From NCBI RefSeq assembly GCF_001524445.2, contig NZ_CP013418.1, positions 1,984,001 to 2,048,000 of the forward strand: a stretch of 64,000 nt of DNA, in the 5' to 3' direction. Made by a program: the position numbers and the translations under genes. Shown here one piece after another: positions 1 to 10,582 of the stretch. The stretch is from Burkholderia savannae (GTDB lineage: Bacteria > Pseudomonadota > Gammaproteobacteria > Burkholderiales > Burkholderiaceae). The notes under the pieces are model-generated. The model worked only from the letters and a program-made list of their open reading frames with translations, did no database searches and had not been told where the DNA came from. Position 1 is the first letter of the stretch, and each line of letters begins with the position of its first letter.

Positions 1-678
1 CGCATCGTCAACTGGCCGACGGCGAGCGTGCCGCCCGGCGCGTTCAACGACGTCAAGTCGCTCGAAGGCCGCGTCGTGCGCACGAGCCTCGCGCGCGGCG
101 AGCCCGTGCTCGGCTCGAAGCTCGCGCCCGTCGGCACGAAGGGCGGCCTGTCCGCCGTGATCGCCCCCGGAGACCGCGCGATCACCGTGCGCGTGAACGA
201 TGTCGTCGGCGTCGCGGGCTTCGCGCTGCCCGGCAATTACGTCGACGTGATCGTCAACACGCAGGAACAGGCGAAGGCCGATCCGCAGCAGAGCATCTCG
301 AAGATCGTGCTCGAGAAGATCCTCGTGCTCGCCGTCGCGCAGCAAGTGAGCCGCGACGACACCGCACCGAAGGTCGTCAACGCGGTCACGCTCGAAGTCA
401 CGCCCGACCAGGCGGAAAAGCTCGACCTCGCGCGCAGCGTCGGCACGCTGTCGCTCGTGCTGCGCAACCAGGTCGACAAGGACGCGCTGAACACCGGCGG
501 CGCGACGAAGAACACGCTGCTCGGCCAGCCGGCGGCCGCGGCAGCGCCCGTCGCGGCGCCCGCCGCGCAACCGCGCACCGTGCGCACGCGCGTCGTCGTC
601 GCGCATGCGCGCGCGGCGGCCGGCCGCGACTGCGTCGGCGTGCTGTCCGGCGTGACGGGCAGCGTCGAATGTTTCTGA
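1..678 (+). CDS. cpaB: Flp pilus assembly protein CpaB/RcpC (5' partial)
   Basis: Inner-membrane/periplasmic component of the tight-adherence (Flp) pilus machine, thought to help the secretin assemble or stabilise. The frame is open from the first base of the window, so the start and N-terminal membrane anchor lie upstream. The visible part carries the SAF-type region (VPPGAFNDVKSLEGRVVRTS then ARGEPVLGSKLAP) and the CpaB/RcpC region (GDRAITVRVNDVVGVAGFALPGNYVDVIV), then an Ala/Pro-rich stretch before the C-terminal Cys-containing end. It is followed after 113 bases by the secretin gene on the same strand, the usual tad order. Family assignment is confident; the N-terminus cannot be judged. 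Confidence 0.9.
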   Translation, partial: RIVNWPTASVPPGAFNDVKSLEGRVVRTSLARGEPVLGSKLAPVGTKGGLSAVIAPGDRAITVRVNDVVGVAGFALPGNYVDVIVNTQEQAKADPQQSISKIVLEKILVLAVAQQVSRDDTAPKVVNAVTLEVTPDQAEKLDLARSVGTLSLVLRNQVDKDALNTGGATKNTLLGQPAAAAAPVAAPAAQPRTVRTRVVVAHARAAAGRDCVGVLSGVTGSVECF

Positions 679-791
679 CATAAGCGGCAAAGCACTGACG
701 ATGCCTGGCGTTTCCGCTGCCCGCTTGCGTTCCGGCAGCTTTCGATAGTCAAACCCGGCGCACTGCGCCGGGCACTGGGGGACCACACGAA

Positions 792-2888
792 ATGGACACC
801 AAATCGCAACTTTCCCGGCCGACGCCGACGCGCATGCGCGTCGTGCGCGGCGCGGCGCTCGCCGCCGCGTGCTGTGCCGGGCTCTTCACCGTCTTCGCCG
901 CGTCCGCGCAGGACGCCGTCGAGAACGCCGCAATCGCGAAGGGCGCCTCGGCCGCGCCGATGGCGATCGGCCGCGGACCGATGCAGATGACGATCAGCAT
1001 GGCGCCCGCGCCCGTCGCCGGCGCCGCGGGTGCGGCGGCCGCCGCGCCGCTGCGCGGCCCGAACTGCGTCGGCGAGATGCGCGAATCGACCAGCGTGAGC
1101 GTGCCGCTCGGCAAGTCGCTGCTCGTGCCGCTCGACGAGCCGGTGCGCAACCGCACGATCGGCAATCCCGCCGTCGCGCAGGCGACGATGGTGTCGCCGC
1201 GCACGCTCTATCTCGTCGGCATGTCCGTCGGCACGACGAACATGATCGTCCAGGGCAAGAGCGGCGCGTGCCAGATCATCGACGTCGCGGTGGGCGCGGA
1301 CGCGGGCGGCCTGCAGGCGTCGCTGCGCCAGCTGATGCCGCACGAGCGCGACATTCGCGTGTCGACCGCGGCGGACACGATCGTCCTCGCGGGCAACGTG
1401 TCGAGCGCGCAGGCCGCGCAGCAGGCGGTCGCGATCGCGAAGGCGTACAGCGACCGCACGAACGCCGGCGCCGCCGCCAATGGCAACGGCAACGGCAACG
1501 GCGGCGGCGGCGGCCCGCGCGCCGACGTGCTCAACATGCTGACCGTCACGTCGCCGCAGCAGGTGATGCTCGAGGTGAAGGTCGCCGAGGTATCGAAGAC
1601 GCTGATCAACCAGATGGGATCGGCCGTCAACATCCAAGGCGGCTTCGGCTCGTGGACGGGCGCGCTCGTGACGAGCCTGCTCACGGGCGTGGGCAGCGGC
1701 ATCTCGGCGAGCAAGTCGAACAAGCTGCCGCTGAACGGCTCGATCGACGCGCAGAACACCGACCAGCCGGTGAAGATCCTCGCCGAGCCGCAGCTCGTCA
1801 CGATCAGCGGCCAGGAAGCGACGTTCCTCGCGGGCGGCAAGATCTTCATCCCGGTTCCGCAAAGCAGCGGCATCGGCACGAACACGATCACGCTGCAGGA
1901 AGAGGAATTCGGCGTCGGGCTGAAGTTCACGCCGACGGTGCTGTCGAACGGGCGGATCAGCCTGAAGGTCGCGCCCGAGGTGTCCGAGCTGTCGCCGACG
2001 GGCGTCACGCTGTCCGCGGCGAACGTGGGCAACGTGTCGATCCTGCCGCTCATCACGACTCGGCGCGCGTCGACCACCGTGCAAATGGGCGACGGCGAAA
2101 CGTTCGCGATCGGCGGCCTCATCAAGGACAACGCGCAAGGCTCGCTCAAGGCGCTGCCCGGCATCGGCGAGCTGCCCGTGCTCGGCGCGCTGTTCCGCAG
2201 CACGTCGTTCCAGCAGGACCGCACCGAGCTCGTGTTCGTCATCACGCCGCACCTGGTGAAGCCGCTCGACACCGCCGACGTGCCGCTGCCGACCGACAGC
2301 TTCACGAAGCCGAACGAAATCGACGTCTATGCGACGGGCAACATGGAAGGCCGCGGCGGACTGCGCCAGCACGCAACCGCGCCGGCGAACGCCGCTCCCG
2401 CGAACGCCGCGCCGATGAGCGCCGCGCCCGCCGGTGCCGCGCCGACGGCCACGGCGCCTGCCGCGCCCGCTACGTCCACTGCGCCTGCCACGTCCGCTGC
2501 GCCTGCAGCACCTGCGGCACCGGCGGCCGCCGCGCCGGCGCCTGCCGCGCCGCCCGCCGCGCCGGCGAGCGTCGCGCCCGATGCCGCGCAGCCGGCGAAG
2601 CCCGCGGCACCCGCACCGGCACCGGCGCGCCCGTCGGCGACCGTGCAGGCGCCGCCGCCCGCAACGCCGGCCGCGGCCGCGCTCGCGCAGCGTCAAGGCG
2701 TGCGCGCCGCATCGCCCAACGCCGCCGCCACCGCGGCCGCCGTGCCCGCCGCGCCGGCCGCCGCATCGCCCGCACCCGCCGCGCTCGCGGCGCCGGCCGC
2801 AGCCGGCGCGACCGCGAAGCGCCAGGGCGCGCTGCCGTCGCAACAACTCGCCAACACCAGCGCGATCGCGCAAGACTTCGATCGCTGA
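792..2888 (+). CDS. cpaC: Flp/Tad pilus secretin CpaC/RcpA
   Basis: Outer-membrane secretin through which the Flp pilus exits. The 698-residue product has a signal-like N-terminus (hydrophobic stretch about residues 20-38 ending ASA), an N-terminal RcpA/CpaC domain (about 93-160, with VSVPLGKSLLVPL and VSPRTLYLVG), a BON-like segment (about 160-230), a Gly/Asn linker, and the secretin core from VMLEVKVAEVSKT (about 258) to ELVFVITPHLVKPL (about 493). The last 180 residues are an Ala/Pro-rich tail built from degenerate AP repeats, unusually long for this family. The start has a GGGGA sequence upstream. It lies between cpaB and a lipoprotein gene, so it belongs to the tad operon. Confidence 0.93.
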   Translation: MDTKSQLSRPTPTRMRVVRGAALAAACCAGLFTVFAASAQDAVENAAIAKGASAAPMAIGRGPMQMTISMAPAPVAGAAGAAAAAPLRGPNCVGEMRESTSVSVPLGKSLLVPLDEPVRNRTIGNPAVAQATMVSPRTLYLVGMSVGTTNMIVQGKSGACQIIDVAVGADAGGLQASLRQLMPHERDIRVSTAADTIVLAGNVSSAQAAQQAVAIAKAYSDRTNAGAAANGNGNGNGGGGGPRADVLNMLTVTSPQQVMLEVKVAEVSKTLINQMGSAVNIQGGFGSWTGALVTSLLTGVGSGISASKSNKLPLNGSIDAQNTDQPVKILAEPQLVTISGQEATFLAGGKIFIPVPQSSGIGTNTITLQEEEFGVGLKFTPTVLSNGRISLKVAPEVSELSPTGVTLSAANVGNVSILPLITTRRASTTVQMGDGETFAIGGLIKDNAQGSLKALPGIGELPVLGALFRSTSFQQDRTELVFVITPHLVKPLDTADVPLPTDSFTKPNEIDVYATGNMEGRGGLRQHATAPANAAPANAAPMSAAPAGAAPTATAPAAPATSTAPATSAAPAAPAAPAAAAPAPAAPPAAPASVAPDAAQPAKPAAPAPAPARPSATVQAPPPATPAAAALAQRQGVRAASPNAAATAAAVPAAPAAASPAPAALAAPAAAGATAKRQGALPSQQLANTSAIAQDFDR

Positions 2889-2908
2889 ACCATCGCAAGG
2901 GGACGCTC

Positions 2909-3214
2909 ATGAACCTCGACTACTTCACGCTGACGCGCCGCCTCGTGCTCGCCGCGTCGCTCGCCGCCTCGCTCGGCGGCTGCATGACCAGCACGCCCGT
3001 CTGGGACAGCCGTTTCGGCGACTCGGTTCGCACCGTGATGCAGGCTCAGATCATCGATCCGCACGCGGCCGAACACGCGAAGTCGGCAGCCGGCGTCGAC
3101 GGCCGCGCCGCCGCCGCCGCGCTCGACAACTACGACAAGTCGTTCCAGCAGATCGAGCCCACGCCGAACGCGTTCGTGATCGGCGTCGGCGGCGGCAAGG
3201 CGGGCGGCCAATAA
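2909..3214 (+). CDS. small Tad-locus lipoprotein (CpaD-like C-terminal motif)
   Basis: A 101-residue predicted lipoprotein. The N-terminus is a type II signal (TRRLVLAASLAASLGGC) with lipobox LGGC, giving Cys near residue 26. The segment FGDSVRTVMQAQIIDPHAA resembles the end of CpaD-type pilus proteins, so it may be a shortened CpaD analogue or a secretin pilot-like protein; that role is inference. It starts 20 bases after the secretin stop behind an AAGGGGA Shine-Dalgarno and ends 25 bases before the TadG-like gene, consistent with co-translation in the tad operon. Confidence 0.8.
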   Translation: MNLDYFTLTRRLVLAASLAASLGGCMTSTPVWDSRFGDSVRTVMQAQIIDPHAAEHAKSAAGVDGRAAAAALDNYDKSFQQIEPTPNAFVIGVGGGKAGGQ

Positions 3215-3239
3215 CCACCATTCGCTCAGGGAGACCGTC

Positions 3240-4496
3240 ATGTCTCGCGTCACTTCCTCGTCAGGCGCCGCCCTTCACGGCGGGCGGCGCCGCCAGCGCG
3301 GCGTCGTGTCGATTCTCGTCGCGCTGATGCTCGCGGTGCTGATCGGCTTCGTCGGCCTCGCGCTGGATCTCGGCAAGCTCTACGTGACGCGCAGCGAGCT
3401 GCAGAACAGCGCTGACGCGTGCGCGCTCGCCGCGGCGCGCGACCTGACGGGCGCCATCAGCCTGTCCGTGCCGGAGGCGGCCGGCATCACCGCCGGCCAC
3501 CTCAACTACGCGCTGTTCGAGCAGTTTCCCGTTCAGATGCTGACGAACTCGAACGTCACGTTCACCGATTCGCTCAGCAATCCGTTCCAGCCGAAGAGCT
3601 CGATCGCCTCGCCGTCGTCGATCAAGTACGTGAAGTGCACGACGTCGCGAACGGGCATCGTCAACTGGTTCATCCAGACGCTCAACATGGTGCCGGGCGT
3701 GAGCGTCGCGAACGCGTCGGTGTCCGCGACGGCCGTCGCGACCGTCGGCGCCGCGCAGACCACCTGCGCGATCCCGGTGTTCATCTGCAAGGCCGGCACG
3801 CAAACGAGCCCGCCCGTGGCCGGCGCGTCGTACAACATCGGCGACTGGCTCGCCGCGAAGACGGGCTCGCCGCCGTCGTTCGGCTCGGGCAACTTCGGCT
3901 GGTCGGCGCTCGACGGATCGAACAGCGCGTCGTCGATCGCCAACGAGCTGACGGGCAACTACTGCTCGCTGCCCGCGACCGGCTCGCAGGTCGGCACGCC
4001 CGGCAACAAGGCGGCGACGACGAACGCATACAACACCCGCTTCGGCATCTACGCGAATCCGTACAAGAATCCGTCGTACGGCACGCCCGATTTCACCGGC
4101 TACGCGTACGACGCGACCACGTGGCCCGCGCAGAGCAGCGCGTACTCGGATTTCGTCAGCAAGCGCCTGACGTTTACGAGCTATCAGGGCGACCTGATCA
4201 CCGGCATCAACACGGGCGGCTCGTACAACGCGAGCTACTACCCCGCGGGCGCCGACCGGCGTCTCGCGCTCGCGCCGGAAGTCGACTGCTCGGTGCTGCT
4301 GAACGGCCACAGCGCGCCCGTGCTGTCGTGGGACTGCGTGCTGATGCTCGACCCGATGGGCTCCGGCGGCAGCGCGAGCCCCGTGCACCTCGAATATCGC
4401 GGCTCGTCGACGGCGGCCGGCAGCCCGTGCGCGACGCAAGGCACGCCCGGCAACGGCAGCTCGGTCGGCCCGCAAGTGCCCGTGCTGCTCCAATGA
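3240..4496 (+). CDS. TadG-like pilus/secretion protein
   Basis: A 418-residue protein with an N-terminal Tad_N-type segment: a basic stretch (GGRRRQRGVVSILVALML) running into one membrane helix and then LALDLGKLYVTRSELQNSAD with the family's ADACALAAA motif. The rest is a long extracytoplasmic region rich in Ser, Thr, Asn, Gly and Tyr with several Cys residues. Such proteins are minor pseudopilins or anchors of the Tad apparatus. No complete von Willebrand A motif was recognised, so the call is TadG-like by position and N-terminus. A GGGAGACC sequence precedes the ATG. Confidence 0.82.
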   Translation: MSRVTSSSGAALHGGRRRQRGVVSILVALMLAVLIGFVGLALDLGKLYVTRSELQNSADACALAAARDLTGAISLSVPEAAGITAGHLNYALFEQFPVQMLTNSNVTFTDSLSNPFQPKSSIASPSSIKYVKCTTSRTGIVNWFIQTLNMVPGVSVANASVSATAVATVGAAQTTCAIPVFICKAGTQTSPPVAGASYNIGDWLAAKTGSPPSFGSGNFGWSALDGSNSASSIANELTGNYCSLPATGSQVGTPGNKAATTNAYNTRFGIYANPYKNPSYGTPDFTGYAYDATTWPAQSSAYSDFVSKRLTFTSYQGDLITGINTGGSYNASYYPAGADRRLALAPEVDCSVLLNGHSAPVLSWDCVLMLDPMGSGGSASPVHLEYRGSSTAAGSPCATQGTPGNGSSVGPQVPVLLQ

Positions 4497-4519
4497 ACGC
4501 ATGATCAACCGAGACGATC

Positions 4520-5062
4520 ATGAACCGACTCTCATTGCCTCCCCGCGCGTCGCGCATGCGCGGCGCCGTCGCGGTCGAATTCGCGATCGTGATGATTCCG
4601 CTCGTGCTGCTCGTGACCGGCGTCGCGGAGTTCGGCCGCGCGATCTACCAGTACGAGGCGCTGACGAAAGCGACGCGCGACGCGACGCGCTATCTGTCGA
4701 CGTACCTGTCGACCGACCCCGCGTATCCGGTCGCGCAGGCGCAGTGCCTCGCCGTCTACGGCAGCACGACCTGCGGCTCGACCGGCAGCGAGCTCGCGCC
4801 CGGCCTCACGACGTCGATGGTCGTCGTGTGCGACGCGTCGCACACGACGAACTGCGGCGACGCGTCCGATCCCGCGCAGTTCGCGAACGTGCCGACCTAC
4901 GACACCAACAACGGCTCGCCCGATCCGGCGAACCTCGCGGGCAGCATCAATCTCGTCGAGGTCAAGATCAAGGGCTATCAATACCGCCCGATCCCCGCCT
5001 TCCCGGGGCTGCCGACGCTGACCTTCGGCAACATCGTCACCGTGATGAGGCAAGTGTCATGA
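4520..5062 (+). CDS. tadE: TadE-like minor pseudopilin
   Basis: 180-residue TadE-family protein. The prepilin-like N-terminus reads MRGAVAVEFAIVMIPLVLLV with the conserved Glu after AV (VEFA), followed by one hydrophobic helix and a Cys-containing globular part. Minor pseudopilins of this type are processed by the TadV/CpaA prepilin peptidase and are needed for Flp pilus formation. Its TGA overlaps the ATG of the next TadE-like gene (ATGA), so the two are translationally coupled. Family call is secure; exact role within the pair is not known. Confidence 0.88.
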   Translation: MNRLSLPPRASRMRGAVAVEFAIVMIPLVLLVTGVAEFGRAIYQYEALTKATRDATRYLSTYLSTDPAYPVAQAQCLAVYGSTTCGSTGSELAPGLTTSMVVVCDASHTTNCGDASDPAQFANVPTYDTNNGSPDPANLAGSINLVEVKIKGYQYRPIPAFPGLPTLTFGNIVTVMRQVS

Positions 5063-5520
5063 ACGCGCGCCCCTTCTCCCTCGCCCGGCGCCGTGCGCAG
5101 CGCGGCATGGCGGCCGTCGAGTTCGCGCTCGTCGCCGCGATCCTCTGCACGATCCTGATCGGCATCTGCGAGTTCAGCCGCGTGCTGTTCTACTGGAACA
5201 CCGCGAGCGAGGCGGTCCGGCTCGGCGCACGCACGGCGGCCGTCTGCGACGCCGACGCGTCCGTCGTGAAGACGCGCATCAGCCAGCTGATGCCGCTCAT
5301 CGGCAATGCGAACGTGAGCCTGTCGTACGCGCCCGCCGGCTGCGATTCCGACGCGGCGACGGCGCGCAGCACCTGCACGTTCGTCACCGTGTCGGTCACG
5401 AACGTGACGGTCAAGACGCTGATTCCGTTCGTGCCGCTCACGCTCGCGATGCCCCCCTTCGTCACCACGCTGCCCCGCGAAAGTCTCGCGACGTCGACGG
5501 GCGGCACGGTCTGTCAATGA
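5059..5520 (+). CDS. second TadE/TadF-like minor pseudopilin
   Basis: 153-residue TadE-family protein beginning at the ATG that overlaps the previous stop by four bases. After a short basic leader the prepilin motif is RGMAAVEFALVAAILCTILI, with the conserved Glu, then a single membrane helix and ICEFSRVLFYWNTASEAVRLGAR, a hallmark stretch of the family. Four Cys residues occur in the periplasmic half. It probably fills the TadF position in this locus. The following TadZ gene starts 23 bases downstream. Confidence 0.88.
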   Translation: MNARPFSLARRRAQRGMAAVEFALVAAILCTILIGICEFSRVLFYWNTASEAVRLGARTAAVCDADASVVKTRISQLMPLIGNANVSLSYAPAGCDSDAATARSTCTFVTVSVTNVTVKTLIPFVPLTLAMPPFVTTLPRESLATSTGGTVCQ

Positions 5521-5542
5521 AATCCACGCGAGGTCAACGACC

Positions 5543-6751
5543 ATGATCAACATCCTCGTCGCTTCCGAAGACGCATCGCGGCTCGCGCATCTCGCGCGGC
5601 TCGTCGGCGATGCCGGCCGCTATCGCGTCACGCGCACGGTCGGCCGCGCCGCGCAGATCGTACAGCGCACCGACGGCCTCGATGCATTCGACATCCTGAT
5701 GATCGACGGCGTCGCGCTCGACACCGCCGAGCTCGCCGCGATCGAGAAGCTGAGCCGCCTGCATCCGGGCCTCACGTGCATGCTCGTGACGACCGACGCG
5801 TCGTCGCAGACGCTGCTCGACGCGATGCGCGCCGGCGTGCGCGACGTGCTGCCCTGGCCGGTCGAGCCGCGCGTGCTCGACGCCGCGCTCGAGCGCGCGG
5901 CCTTGCAATGCACGCAGCGCGACACGCCCGACACGCGCGTCGTGTCGTTCATGTCGTGCAAGGGCGGCGCGGGCACGAGCTTCATCGCGGGTAACGTCGC
6001 GTACGAGATCGCCGAAGACTCGAAGCGCCGCACGCTGCTCATCGACCTGAACCAGCAGTTCGCCGACGCCGCGTTCCTCGTCAGCGACCAGACGCCGCCG
6101 TCGACCATCGCGCAGCTCTGCGGGCAGCTCGAAAGACTGGACGGCGCGTTTCTCGACGCGAGCGTGGTGCGCGTGACCGAAACGTTTCACGTGCTCGCGG
6201 GCGCGGGCGATCCGCTCAAGGCCGCAGACCTGCGCGAGGACGCGCTCGAATGGATTCTCGGCGTCGCCGCGCCGCGCTACGACTTCGTGATCTTCGATCT
6301 CGGCGTGAGCCTGAACGCGGTGTCGATGGTCGCGCTCGACCGCAGCGATCACATCGAAGTGGTGCTGCAGCCGAGCATGCCGCACGTGCGCGCGGCCCGG
6401 CGCCTGCAGGAGCTGCTCGTGTCGCTCGGCTGCCCGCTCGATCGCATCCAGCTCGTGTTGAACCGGCAGACGCGCGCGTCCGAGCGCGCGCGCGCGGCGC
6501 TCGAGGAAGTGCTGAGCATGCGCGCTTCGTATGTGATACCCGACGATCCCGCTGCGGTCGGCGAGGCCGTCGACCAGGGCGTGCCGCTGTCGCGGCTCGC
6601 GCGCGGCTGCGCCGTCGCGCGCAGCCTGCAGGCGTTCGCGAAGCATCTCGTCGACGGCGCGCAGCGCCCGCGGCGCGACGCCGAGCACGACGCGCCGCTG
6701 TTCGCCCGGCTCTTCAGCCGCGGCGCGACGCCCAAACTCAAATCGATGTAA
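5543..6751 (+). CDS. tadZ: TadZ/CpaE pilus localisation ATPase-like protein
   Basis: 402-residue member of the MinD/ParA-related TadZ/CpaE family that places the Tad machine in the cell. The N-terminal 120 residues resemble a response-regulator receiver (INILVASEDASRLAHLARLV). The P-loop domain begins about residue 130 with the deviant Walker A SCKGGAGTSFIAGNVAYE, in which Ser replaces the usual Thr after GT, and continues with RTLLIDLNQQFADAAFLV and DFVIFDLGVSLNAVS. Located directly upstream of the TadA ATPase. The start is chosen for its GAGG sequence. Confidence 0.9.
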   Translation: MINILVASEDASRLAHLARLVGDAGRYRVTRTVGRAAQIVQRTDGLDAFDILMIDGVALDTAELAAIEKLSRLHPGLTCMLVTTDASSQTLLDAMRAGVRDVLPWPVEPRVLDAALERAALQCTQRDTPDTRVVSFMSCKGGAGTSFIAGNVAYEIAEDSKRRTLLIDLNQQFADAAFLVSDQTPPSTIAQLCGQLERLDGAFLDASVVRVTETFHVLAGAGDPLKAADLREDALEWILGVAAPRYDFVIFDLGVSLNAVSMVALDRSDHIEVVLQPSMPHVRAARRLQELLVSLGCPLDRIQLVLNRQTRASERARAALEEVLSMRASYVIPDDPAAVGEAVDQGVPLSRLARGCAVARSLQAFAKHLVDGAQRPRRDAEHDAPLFARLFSRGATPKLKSM

Positions 6752-6772
6752 TACCCGTTCGAGGAGACCATC

Positions 6773-8140
<1,368 letters not shown>

Positions 8141-8167
8141 AGCCCGCGCCGCATGAAGGAGCCTGTC

Positions 8168-9145
8168 ATGGACCCGATCTTCTACGGTTTCATCCTGCTG
8201 CTGTTCGTCGCCGTGGTGCTGGCGTTCGAAGGCGTCTATCAATGGTGGAACGCCCGCCACGGGCCGGCCGCGCGCCGCATCGAGGCGCGCATCCGCGCGA
8301 TGTCGGCGGGCGGCCAGGTGCAGAAGGAGCGGCTGTCGATCCTCAAGGAGCGGATGCTCAACGACGCGAAGCCGTTCGACCGCCTGCTGATGCGCCTGCC
8401 TCGCGTGCAGACGCTCGACCTGATGATCGAGCAATCGGGCCTCGCGTGGTCGGTCGTGAAGCTCGCGTGGATTTCGCTGGCGATGCCGTTCGTCGTGTTC
8501 GTCGCGCTCAGCTTCGCGCCGCTGCCGCTGTGGGCCGCCGCCGCGGTGTCGGTCGCGATGGTGAGCCTGCCGACGCTGTTCGTGCTGCGGTGTCGCACGC
8601 GCCGCCTGCGCAAGCTCGAACGCCAGCTGCCGGACGCATGCGACATGATCGCGCGCGCGCTGCGCGCCGGCCACGCGTTCTCGAGCGCGATCTCGATGGT
8701 GGGCGGCGAATTCGCCGAGCCGATGGGCGGCGAGTTCCGGATCACGTTCGACGAGATCAACTACGGCGTGCCGCTTCAGGAAGCGCTGCTGAATCTCGCG
8801 ACGCGCGTGCCGGTGCCCGACCTGCGCTACTTCGTGATCGCGGTGCTGATCCAGCGCGAGACGGGCGGCAACCTCGCCGAGCTGCTCGACGGCATTGCGC
8901 TGCTGATCCGCGAGCGCTTCAAGCTGTTCGACAAGATCCGTGTGCTGTCGGCGGAAGGCAAGCTGTCCGCGCTGATCCTGACGCTGCTGCCGTTCGGCAC
9001 GGCGGGCCTGCTGTCGATCATGAATCCCGACTTCATCGCGGTGCTCTGGCAGGACCCGGCCGGCATGCTGCTCGTCGGGGTCACGATCGCGTCGATGGCG
9101 TTCGGCATCCTGTGGATGCGGCACATCATCCGCATTCGCGTGTGA
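8168..9145 (+). CDS. tadB: TadB inner-membrane platform protein
   Basis: Inner-membrane protein of the T2SSF family that forms the pilus assembly platform with TadC. Hydrophobic helices occur at the N-terminus ([17 protein letters not shown]), mid-protein and C-terminus; the cytoplasmic domain carries [26 protein letters not shown] and [12 protein letters not shown] typical of T2SSF repeats. The first in-frame ATG is 15 bases upstream, but AAGGAG lies between the two ATGs at ideal spacing for 8168, giving 325 residues. Confidence 0.92.
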   Translation: MDPIFYGFILLLFVAVVLAFEGVYQWWNARHGPAARRIEARIRAMSAGGQVQKERLSILKERMLNDAKPFDRLLMRLPRVQTLDLMIEQSGLAWSVVKLAWISLAMPFVVFVALSFAPLPLWAAAAVSVAMVSLPTLFVLRCRTRRLRKLERQLPDACDMIARALRAGHAFSSAISMVGGEFAEPMGGEFRITFDEINYGVPLQEALLNLATRVPVPDLRYFVIAVLIQRETGGNLAELLDGIALLIRERFKLFDKIRVLSAEGKLSALILTLLPFGTAGLLSIMNPDFIAVLWQDPAGMLLVGVTIASMAFGILWMRHIIRIRV

Positions 9146-9203
9146 AGCGGCGCGCGGCACATCCGGCAATCAATCATTCGTTGAACGACATTCGGGGACT
9201 GTC

Positions 9204-10160
9204 ATGGAAAATCTCAACGTCACGCAAATCCTGCTGCTGTTCGGCCTGTTCGCGGTCGTCGTCGCGGGGGTGATGGGCGCGTGGCTCGCGCTCGCGCCGC
9301 GCGGCTTCGCGCGCCGCCTCGAGCAGATCGGCGGCGCCGCGGTTGCGACGGGCGACGGCCCGGCGCCGCCGGCCGTCTGGGTCGAGAAGCTCGCCGAAAT
9401 CTCGCAGCCGATCTCGAAGCTGTCGCTGCCGAAGGCCGGCTGGGAGAATTCGCCGCTGCGGCTGCGCCTCATCAACGCCGGATGGCGTTCGCCGGGCGCG
9501 GCGCACCTGTACTTCGCCGCGAAGACCGTGCTCGCGCTCGCGCTGCCCGCGGCCGCGATGCCGTTCATGATCGGCACCGCGCTCGGCGACAGCCCGTACT
9601 CGGTGTCGGCGATGCTCGTGCTGATCGGCGCGTTCGGCTTCTATCTGCCGAACGCCATGCTGGCGCGCCGCATCGCGTCGCGCCAGCGCATGATCGTCGA
9701 GGATTTTCCGGACGCGATCGATCTGCTGACCGTGTGCGTCGAAGCCGGCCTCGGGCTCGACGCGGCGCTGACGAAAGTCGCCGACGAGCTGCGGCTGCGC
9801 AGCCCGGTCGTCGCGGACGAGCTCGGGCTGATGCTGCTCGAGATGCGCTCCGGCTTCTCGAAGGAAGCCGCGCTGCGCAACCTCGCGCTGCGCACGGGCG
9901 CCGAGGACGTCGACGCGTTCAGCGCGATGCTGATCCAGGCGGACCGTTTCGGGACGAGCATCGGCGCGTCGCTGCGCGTGCTGTCGGACACGCTGCGCAC
10001 GCAGCGGCGGATGCGCGCGGAGGAGCGCGCGGCGAAGATCGCGCTGAAGCTGCTGTTTCCGCTGATCTTCTGCATCTTCCCGGCGCTGCTGACGGTGCTG
10101 CTCGGGCCCGCGTTCATCCATATCTACCGGACGCTGCTGCCGACGATGACGGGCGGTTGA
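9204..10160 (+). CDS. tadC: TadC inner-membrane platform protein
   Basis: 318-residue T2SSF-family protein pairing with TadB. It has an N-terminal membrane helix (ILLLFGLFAVVVAGVMGAWL), two central helices, and the T2SSF core VEDFPDAIDLLTVCVEAGLG, with the SGFSKEAALRNLALRTG and RFGTSIGASLRVL elements, ending in a helix LLFPLIFCIFPALLTVLLG. It is the last recognisable tad gene here; no TadD (TPR lipoprotein) or tadV prepilin peptidase is in the window, and flp is presumably upstream. Confidence 0.92.
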   Translation: MENLNVTQILLLFGLFAVVVAGVMGAWLALAPRGFARRLEQIGGAAVATGDGPAPPAVWVEKLAEISQPISKLSLPKAGWENSPLRLRLINAGWRSPGAAHLYFAAKTVLALALPAAAMPFMIGTALGDSPYSVSAMLVLIGAFGFYLPNAMLARRIASRQRMIVEDFPDAIDLLTVCVEAGLGLDAALTKVADELRLRSPVVADELGLMLLEMRSGFSKEAALRNLALRTGAEDVDAFSAMLIQADRFGTSIGASLRVLSDTLRTQRRMRAEERAAKIALKLLFPLIFCIFPALLTVLLGPAFIHIYRTLLPTMTGG

Positions 10161-10172
10161 GCGGCGCTCGCG

Positions 10173-10209
10173 GCGGCGCCGGGTGGTATCGCCGTGCCGC
10201 CGGCGCCGC
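10173..10209 (+). terminator. GC-rich hairpin after tadC
   Basis: A perfect 10-bp inverted repeat (GCGGCGCCGG at 10173-10182 and CCGGCGCCGC at 10200-10209) with a 17-base loop, 13 bases after the tadC stop. There is no T-run, so it is not a classical intrinsic terminator; it may stabilise the 3' end of the tad message or act with Rho. Confidence 0.35.
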
Positions 10210-10443
10210 GCGGGCGGCCGGCCCGCCGCGCCGACGACAAGAATGCGAAAGCCGCGCGGCGGGCGGGGCGGGGAAAGCCGGCCGCGCGCCGCGTTCGGCG
10301 GCCGCACGTTCGCCGCACGCCCGCGCCGTCCGATTGCACGATCACCCGATCACCCGATCACCCGAAAGAAGACACGCCGCGCATGCGGCGTGAATCACGT
10401 ACGGAAGGCGCTCGCGCTTGCCCCGCCGCGCGCCGCGCTCAGA

Positions 10444-10581
10444 GCCCGTTTGAAAATGGATGAAATGGCGAATTCCAGCTCATCTGGCCCACGCCTGCAT
10501 TCCTTGCCCACGGGCCACTTTCAAAGCAGCGCTCTACATCAGCGTGGCTACGAGGGCGGAAATTTGCATTTCCAAACGGGC
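10444..10581. repeat. 138-bp element with 15-bp terminal inverted repeats
   Basis: The left end GCCCGTTTGAAAATG (10444-10458) and right end CATTTCCAAACGGGC (10567-10581) are inverted copies with one mismatch. The interior is visibly less GC-rich than its surroundings and has no ORF of note. The element ends two bases before the stop codon of the Lrp-type gene. It has the look of a miniature inverted-repeat element; no target duplication was seen. Confidence 0.45.
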
Positions 10582-10582
10582 G

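Larger units (their letters stand above)
10161..10582. other. spacer between tadC and lrp-like gene
   Basis: No credible gene. It holds the GC-rich hairpin, a threefold GATCACCC direct repeat near 10339-10362, and the 138-bp inverted-repeat element described separately. Confidence 0.6.

Noticed and set aside
237..2873. 878-codon reverse-strand ORF opposite cpaB and the secretin
   Set aside because: Arg/Gly-rich shadow of well-supported forward genes, caused by high GC; no homology or Shine-Dalgarno.
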